NCBI RefSeq assembly: GCF_036014115.1
Contig: NZ_CP107913.1
Span: forward strand, 8,053,501-8,117,500
Length of the DNA stretch: 64,000 bases
Direction of reading: 5' to 3'
From: Streptomyces sp. NBC_00448
Lineage (GTDB): Bacteria > Actinomycetota > Actinomycetes > Streptomycetales > Streptomycetaceae
The notes under the pieces were generated by a model. The model ran no database searches. It had not been told where the DNA came from and worked only from the letters and a program-made list of their open reading frames with translations. Position 1 is the stretch's first letter. The number at the start of each line of letters is the position of its first letter. Shown piece after piece: positions 59,674 to 64,000 of this stretch. Made by a program: the position numbers and the translations under genes.

Positions 59674-59890
59674 TCAGCAGCCTGCTTTGCATTCGGGCTG
59701 CGTCAGCTCGTACCCCACGCGCGGCGGCACGGTGGGGAAGACCTTCCGGGCAACCAGGCCGTCCCGTTCCAGCGTGCGCAGGGTCTGGGTCAGCAACTTC
59801 TGGGTGACGTCGGGCACGCCGCGGCCGAGCTGGTCGAACCGCATCGGTCCCGCGTTCTGCAACGGAGCTGAAGAACCTCGATGGCCCCCG
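59674..59890 (-). pseudogene. Truncated HxlR-type regulator
   Basis: The minus strand encodes the C-terminal half of an HxlR winged-helix regulator: GPMRFDQLGRGVP, then VTQKLLTQTLRTLERDGLV and VPPRVGYELT. The matching N-terminal residues (AIEVLQ) appear in another frame just upstream, so there is also a frameshift near 59862. Everything further 5' is replaced by the hairpin and tRNA-Ser fragment of the att-like repeat, so the gene was cut by that junction. No functional product is expected. Confidence 0.75.
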
Positions 59891-59911
59891 CAGCACGCTG
59901 CGGGAGACATC
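59889..59911. terminator. Hairpin belonging to the tRNA-Ser copy 2
   Basis: CCCGCAGC and GCTGCGGG with a 2-base centre, inside outer GATG/CATC pairs, lie just downstream (minus strand) of the tRNA 3' end at 59934. The equivalent hairpin of copy 3 is longer and perfect. This looks like the decayed terminator of a tRNA-Ser gene. Confidence 0.5.
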
Positions 59912-59933
59912 GACGTCGTGCCCGGTGAGGCAC

Positions 59934-59989
59934 TGGCGGAGGGTACGAGATTCGAACTCGTGAGGGGTTGCCCCCCACACGCTTTCCAA
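59934..59989 (-). repeat. tRNA-Ser(GGA) 3'-half fragment, copy 2 (att-like)
   Basis: On the minus strand, 56 bases run from the anticodon loop (TTGGAAAGCG) through the variable arm, T arm (GAGTTCGAATCTC) and acceptor strand to CCTCCGCCA, the exact 3' half of a serine tRNA. The 5' half is replaced by unrelated sequence. Homology with copy 3 extends on both sides, from about 59911 to about 60036. Confidence 0.8.
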
Positions 59990-60358
59990 CTCTTCGTCCG
60001 TGGGTTCAGAAGCGTTCGTGGGCATCCTGACCCGCGATGGAGGGGTCGCACGGCCGTGGGCCGGGCCGTGCTGAACTCCGGTGAACGCGACTGGGACCGC
60101 AACTGCCGAACGGCGATCCAGGGGCCTGTCGGGATGTCGGGTTCGAGATCACGTAGCCGGTTTCGCGGGTGACCTTCCCGCCGGCTTCGGTGCACCCGCG
60201 CGGCCTCAGCCAAGTGCGGGAAGTCCAGGCCCAGTCGATGACGGTCGACGCGCGCACCGTGCGGGTCGTTCGGCGGCCGTCACCGCGATCGCGCCGGATG
60301 GGCTCGGCGCGTGCCGTCGCCCGGGGCGGCGCGCGCAGCGTCTCCAACAGTGCTCGTT

Positions 60359-61393
60359 CTAGCGACCGGGGCGGCTGCCGGCCTGCGCGTCGGCCGGGGA
60401 GCCGGCGGCTGTTGCGGCGGGGACGAGGACGATCTTGCCCACCGCGCGGCGGCCCTCCAGATCGGCGTGGGCGTCAGCGGCACGATCGAGCGGGTAGCGC
60501 TTGACCAGTGGTTCGAGTCGGCCGTCGGCGGCTGCCTGGATCGCGCGGGCCTGCAGTTCCTTCATGGTGCCGGCGCGTCGCAGCAACTGGGGGCCGATCG
60601 CCCAGATCACGGTGCTCGCGTGCCCGATGATGTCGTCGGTGGTGAGCTGGGTGGCCGTGCCCGATGACCAGCCGTGCAGGAGGAACTTCCCCCCGGAGCC
60701 GAGAAGGTCGAACGCCTGGCGGCCGGTGGTCCCTCCGACGCCGTCGAACACGATACCGATCTCTTTGTCGCTGAGGGCATCGTGGACCGCCTGCGGCCAG
60801 TCCGGGTCACGGTAGTCGGCGGCGATGTCGGCACCAAGTGACGTGGCCTGCCGCGCCTTCTCCGGGCCGCCGGCCACGCCGACGACGGTGACGCCCTGGC
60901 GGTGCAGCGCCTGGATGAGCAGGGCTCCGACGCCGCCGGCCGCCGACGTGACCAGCGCGACGTCCCCGGGCTCGGCCTCGGCGACGTCGAGAAGTCCGAG
61001 CGCGGTCGAGCCGGTGGTGATCATCGCCACCGCGGTGTCCGCTGCCATCCGGTCGGGGATGCGGTGCAGAGCCTCGACTGCGGCCACCGCCTGCTCGGCG
61101 TAGCCGCCGTGGGCATCAAGGGTGCCGACCACCGGGCGGCCCAGCCAGCTCTCGTCTACGCCCGGGCCCAGCGCGCCCACGACGCCGGCGACCTCGCCGC
61201 CCAGCACGACGGGCAGCGCGGGGGCGGGATGAGGTCCGATTCCGCGGCCCGACCGCAGCCTCGTCTCGATGACGTGGACGCCGCTGGCCCGGACGTCTAT
61301 GCGGACCTGCCCCTCGCCGGGGGCCGGTGGGGTGATCTGCTCGTACCGGAGGTTCTCGGCGGGCCCGTACTCGTGGAGCCTGACTGCATACAT
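60359..61393 (-). CDS. Zinc-independent MDR, quinone oxidoreductase-like
   Basis: A 344-residue NADPH-dependent reductase of the QOR group. The N-terminal GroES-like domain contains GEGQVRIDVRASGVHVIE, and the Rossmann domain contains ALVTSAAGGVGALLIQ. No zinc ligands of alcohol dehydrogenases are present. The ATG at 61393 lies 14 bases after the stop of the membrane esterase gene, so both are in one operon, divergent from a TetR regulator with two operators. The operon may detoxify an ester or quinone. Confidence 0.9.
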   Translation of the reverse strand: MYAVRLHEYGPAENLRYEQITPPAPGEGQVRIDVRASGVHVIETRLRSGRGIGPHPAPALPVVLGGEVAGVVGALGPGVDESWLGRPVVGTLDAHGGYAEQAVAAVEALHRIPDRMAADTAVAMITTGSTALGLLDVAEAEPGDVALVTSAAGGVGALLIQALHRQGVTVVGVAGGPEKARQATSLGADIAADYRDPDWPQAVHDALSDKEIGIVFDGVGGTTGRQAFDLLGSGGKFLLHGWSSGTATQLTTDDIIGHASTVIWAIGPQLLRRAGTMKELQARAIQAAADGRLEPLVKRYPLDRAADAHADLEGRRAVGKIVLVPAATAAGSPADAQAGSRPGR

Positions 61394-61407
61394 GGGTGGT
61401 GCGCCTT

Positions 61408-62664
61408 TCAGGAGGAGCCGGCCGGCGAGGCCGGCTTCCGGGCGTGCGGGCCGGTCGCGGTGGCGGCATCGGCGGTGGCGGTGTGCGGGGTGGGGCCCGG
61501 CGACCTGGGCGAGGACAGGACCCAGCCGGCGAAGGCTTCGGCGCCGTCCACGATCGCCTCGGAGCGCGGCGAGTGGTAGAGGTCCATCACGTGCTGTCCG
61601 CCGGGCAGTTCGGCGAGGACCACGGCGTTGTGCGATACGTCGCGCAGCCGGCCGACGAAGCTCCGGGCGCCCTCGACGGTGCCCAGCGGGTCCCTGGTGC
61701 CGTGGACGACCAGGAACGGCGGCGCGCCGGCGTTGAGGTACCGGTAGGGCTGCTCCTGCGGCGGCGTCTCGTCGGGCTGCTCGCCGAAGAAGTGGCCGTA
61801 GTAGCCGTAGAAGCAGATCGCTGCGCTCACCGAGGTGTCGGCGTCCTCGAAGCCGGGCTGGAACGCCGGGTCGTTCGGGGTGAGCGCGCAATGAGCCGCC
61901 ATGTTGGCGCCGGCCGAGCCGCCCGCCACGAACACCCTCGACGGATCTGCGCCGTACCCGGAGCCGTGCTCGCGGACCCAGGCGATGACCTTCTTGGCGT
62001 CGATCTGCTGGCCGGGGAAGGCGGTCTGGGGCCGCAGCCGGTAGTTGGCGCTGATGCACACCCATCCCTGTCCGGCGAGCCGGTGCAGCAGGGGACGCCC
62101 CTCGCGGCTCTTCGCGCCGCTGGAGTAGTGGCCGCCGTGGAAGTAGATCAGGACCGGAGCGTCGTCCGGTGCGTCGCGGCGGCGGTAGAGGTCGAGCAGA
62201 TTGCGGCGCCCGGCGTCCCCGTAGCGGATGTTGGCGATCCGCTCCACGCCGCGCGGTCGCAGGAGGCCCGGTGGCGGCAGCAGCAGGATGCGGGCCCAGG
62301 CCCGGTGGCGGCGCGGCGGCGCCTGCACGTGATCCCGCCAGTCGGCCCCCAGCCCTTCCCGGAGGGCCTGCCCGACGGCCCGGTCCGACCGCACGCCGCG
62401 CCAGGCGGCGACGGCCAGCCCGACGACGGTGGCGGCGGCCACCCCGGCCACCGCCCGGGCGCCCGTCGACCCCAGGTCACCCTGGGCCGCGGCGAGTGCG
62501 GTGGAGGCCACGAGGGCGTATATGGCCACGAACGGCAACTCGTTGGGGAGCAGACCGAAGACGAAGCTCATGCTCGCCACCGGGCCGGGCCGACGCGGGG
62601 AGACAACGGCGAAGAAGGTGCACCAGGCGATGAGCGCCACGGTGATCAGATAGCCGACGGGCAC
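61408..62664 (-). CDS. Membrane-anchored alpha/beta hydrolase (esterase/lipase)
   Basis: A 418-residue esterase with an N-terminal membrane domain. About three hydrophobic segments (residues 2-90, including FVFGLLPNELP between them) are followed by an HSL/BD-FAE-like hydrolase domain with the oxyanion motif FHGGHYS, the nucleophile in GGSAGAN, the acid in VHGTRDPLG and the His in LPGGQHVM. The LLPNELP link between membrane and catalytic domain is typical of actinobacterial Lip-type esterases. GTG 62664 is chosen for the GGAGG five bases upstream. It is first in an operon with the MDR gene. Confidence 0.87.
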   Translation of the reverse strand: MPVGYLITVALIAWCTFFAVVSPRRPGPVASMSFVFGLLPNELPFVAIYALVASTALAAAQGDLGSTGARAVAGVAAATVVGLAVAAWRGVRSDRAVGQALREGLGADWRDHVQAPPRRHRAWARILLLPPPGLLRPRGVERIANIRYGDAGRRNLLDLYRRRDAPDDAPVLIYFHGGHYSSGAKSREGRPLLHRLAGQGWVCISANYRLRPQTAFPGQQIDAKKVIAWVREHGSGYGADPSRVFVAGGSAGANMAAHCALTPNDPAFQPGFEDADTSVSAAICFYGYYGHFFGEQPDETPPQEQPYRYLNAGAPPFLVVHGTRDPLGTVEGARSFVGRLRDVSHNAVVLAELPGGQHVMDLYHSPRSEAIVDGAEAFAGWVLSSPRSPGPTPHTATADAATATGPHARKPASPAGSS

Positions 62665-62801
62665 GAAACCTCCAAGGACGTGGACCCTGAGCGAAGATCG
62701 CAGCCACATGCGTGTGAACGGAGGGCTGCTGGTGTGACCTGGTCGAGAGCGGCTGCTCCGGCGGTCACGCCGTCCTCCTTGGTCCGGCTCGATGCACGGA
62801 T

Positions 62802-62876
62802 GAGACGATACGTTTCGTCTCGCCAGAGCATGGCCGAGGAACCGACGCAGTGTCAAGACGAGACGTTCCGTCTCGT
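62802..62876. promoter_or_regulatory. Two TetR operators in the hydrolase/TetR divergent region
   Basis: Site 1 is GAGACGA-TACGTT-TCGTCTC at 62802-62821, with perfect 7-bp arms. Site 2 is ACGAGACG-TTC-CGTCTCGT at 62858-62876, with perfect 8-bp arms. Both share GAGACG/CGTCTC half-sites, 54 bases centre to centre, and would let one TetR dimer pair govern both directions. Confidence 0.8.
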
Positions 62877-62887
62877 TCGTCTATACT
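62851..62887. promoter_or_regulatory. Divergent promoter pair around the TetR operators
   Basis: TATACT at 62882-62887 is a good -10 box for the plus-strand TetR gene and lies only six bases before its ATG, so the mRNA would be almost leaderless. On the minus strand TTGACA (62856-62851) is a good -35 box for the esterase operon, with a weak CATGCT -10 about 18 bases on. Operator site 2 overlaps both. Confidence 0.6.
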
Positions 62888-62893
62888 GAGGGC

Positions 62894-63505
62894 ATGCCCA
62901 AGAAGCCGGACGCGGCGCGCCGCAGCGAGCGCAGCCGCCGGGCGATCCTCGCCGCCGCTGAGGAGATCTGCCGGGAGAACGGCTACGGGCGGCTGACCAT
63001 CGAGGCGATCGCCACGCGTGCCGGAGTGGGCAAGATGACCATCTACCGGTGGTGGCCGTCCAGAGGTGCCATTGTCCTGGACCTCCTCGACCAGACCGCG
63101 AACGTCGCAGCCGACCCGCCGGACAGCGGCGACCTGGCCGCGGACCTGCACGCCCTGCTTGCCGAGGTCATCAGCATCCTCACCCCGCCGTTCACCTCAC
63201 CCGCCACCGGACTGATCGCCGAGGCACTGCACGATGCCGACCTCGCCAACGACCTCCGCGAACGCCTCATCCGGCCGCGCATCGCCACGTTCGAACAACG
63301 CCTCCGCCGCGCTCAGGACGCAGGCGAACTCCCGGCGGACGCGGACCTCGACGTGGCACTGGACCTGCTGTACGGCCCGCTCTACCACCGCATGGCCCTC
63401 CACCTCGGCATGCCGGACCCCGACTACCTCGACACCCTCATCGCCCACGTCCTGCGCGCCCTGGCAAGCACGAACGCGGGACCGCCGCCGGCTCGTGGCC
63501 GCTGA
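62894..63505 (+). CDS. TetR/AcrR family transcriptional regulator
   Basis: A 203-residue repressor. The N-terminal domain contains RRAILAAAEEICRENGYGRLTIEAIATRAGVGKMTIYRWW (helix-turn-helix at about 30-60), followed by a TetR_C_16-like ligand domain. It is divergent from the esterase-MDR operon, whose control region contains two palindromes of the same half-site. The -10 box ends six bases before the ATG, which suggests a leaderless transcript. Confidence 0.92.
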   Translation: MPKKPDAARRSERSRRAILAAAEEICRENGYGRLTIEAIATRAGVGKMTIYRWWPSRGAIVLDLLDQTANVAADPPDSGDLAADLHALLAEVISILTPPFTSPATGLIAEALHDADLANDLRERLIRPRIATFEQRLRRAQDAGELPADADLDVALDLLYGPLYHRMALHLGMPDPDYLDTLIAHVLRALASTNAGPPPARGR

Positions 63506-63626
63506 GGCGGTCCGGCGCAAGCGACGCCTGGGCTCCGCTGGGAAGCGGCGCTCGCATGGTTCTGCTCGGCGACGACGCCTGCCCAGGCCGCCCGGAGCCG
63601 CCCAGCGCCACCAGGGCACCTATGCA

Positions 63627-63668
63627 ACGTCGTTGGCCCCCGCTGCGAGCAGCGGGGGCCAACGACGT
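63627..63668. terminator. Perfect tRNA-Ser-type terminator hairpin
   Basis: Twenty-base perfect arms (63627-63646 and 63649-63668, starting ACGTCGTTGGCCCCC) with a 2-base centre. It lies 18 bases beyond the tRNA 3' end of copy 3 on the minus strand, the position of a tRNA terminator, and can also end the TetR transcript from the other side. Confidence 0.8.
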
Positions 63669-63685
63669 CGTGCCCGGTGAGGCGC

Positions 63686-63741
63686 TGGCGGAGGATACGG
63701 GATTCGAACTCGTGAGGGGTTGCCCTGGGCACGCTTTCCAA
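63686..63741 (-). repeat. tRNA-Ser(GGA) 3'-half fragment, copy 3 (att-like)
   Basis: The same 56-base tRNA 3' half as copy 2 on the minus strand, with a more standard T arm (GAGTTCGAATCCC) and intact acceptor strand ATCCTCCGCC. The variable arm differs slightly (GTGCCCAGGGCAACCCC). The 5' half is absent. Flanking homology with copy 2 extends to about 63664 and 63786. Confidence 0.8.
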
Positions 63742-63911
63742 CTCTTCGTCCGGGGGTTCAGGCGGGTTCGTCGCTATCCTGACCTGCGGCTCATTGGTAG
63801 CGAATCGGTTAGATGGACCCCCTCGAACGACCGTGAATGCAGCCCGAACTGCAACCCTCCGGTCCCCGTCTGACCGCTCTCCTATCGGGGGGTAGGGCTG
63901 TGCTTCATCTC

Positions 63912-64000
63912 CTACGGATTGCTCGTCCGCTGAGGGCCGGTCACGTCAAGAAGCGCAATCATGGCGGGAAGCAGGTCGCTGTTCAGCGGATCCGGGTTGC
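63912..64000 (-). CDS. C-terminal end of an unidentified gene (5' part outside window)
   Basis: A minus-strand frame enters from the right edge and ends at TAG 63912-63914, giving 28 residues that close ALLDVTGPQRTSNP. It has no lesion and plausible codon use, but too little is visible to name. The location, just beyond the third tRNA-derived repeat, is where an integrase or excisionase gene would be expected. Confidence 0.35.
   Translation of the reverse strand, partial: NPDPLNSDLLPAMIALLDVTGPQRTSNP

Noticed and set aside
59573..60025. A small protein gene containing ATPHEFESR near the tRNA repeats
   Set aside because: The peptide is the translation of the tRNA-Ser 3' half and its flank; the same words appear at the other copies, so it is a by-product of the repeat.

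Overview
The window looks like chromosomal DNA of a streptomycete or close relative. The DNA is very GC-rich throughout, third codon positions are almost all G or C, GTG starts are common, ribosome binding sites are of the GGAGG type, and the gene content is typical of that group: DUF5302, XRE/MmyB regulators, ROK regulators, Ser/Thr kinases with PQQ-type propellers, many TetR and LysR pairs, and large secreted glycosidases. No rRNA gene, complete tRNA gene, CRISPR array, insertion sequence or recombinase gene was found. Everything below is read from the sequence by eye; no database search was run.

1-7.5 kb is ordinary housekeeping and accessory content: a truncated NAD(P)-binding reductase, DUF5302, an M3 dipeptidyl carboxypeptidase, a metallo-hydrolase/aminoglycoside-type kinase pair, two GNAT acetyltransferases and a SRPBCC protein. 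7.6-23.4 kb is rich in carbohydrate degradation: a GH2 beta-galactosidase, a Tat-exported TIM-barrel glycosidase-like protein, a GH97 alpha-glycosidase with NPCBM, a GH3/PA14 beta-glycosidase and a divergent ROK repressor. An NADP-dependent oxidoreductase/TetR pair with a clear operator sits inside it. 23.8-32.4 kb carries regulator/enzyme pairs (SDR/XRE, phosphotransferase/GntR, LysR/4-hydroxybenzoate hydroxylase) and a membrane Ser/Thr kinase with an extracellular propeller. 32.8-39.0 kb holds an HSP90 (HtpG-type) chaperone translationally coupled to a 1012-residue TPR-like protein, with a further helical-repeat-like protein upstream.

39.2-46.3 kb is one 2337-residue secreted enzyme. It joins a GH92 alpha-mannosidase, three CBM6-like modules, two fibronectin III domains and a class-A acid phosphatase (PAP2), with a perfect 26-bp palindrome in front. 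A related palindrome lies in front of the TIM-barrel glycosidase at 15.4 kb, so an unseen LacI-type regulator may control both.

46.5-64 kb has the texture of an accessory island: a frameshifted DUF1254 gene, an orphan PIN toxin, a repeat-containing secreted protein, several divergent regulator/enzyme pairs (LysR/CMD, LLM/SDR, TetR/MFS, TetR/hydrolase), a truncated HxlR gene, and three same-orientation copies of the 3' half of a tRNA-Ser(GGA) gene at 47.86, 59.93 and 63.69 kb. These copies are best explained as attachment-site footprints of integrative elements that have lost their integrases, or whose integrases lie outside the window.
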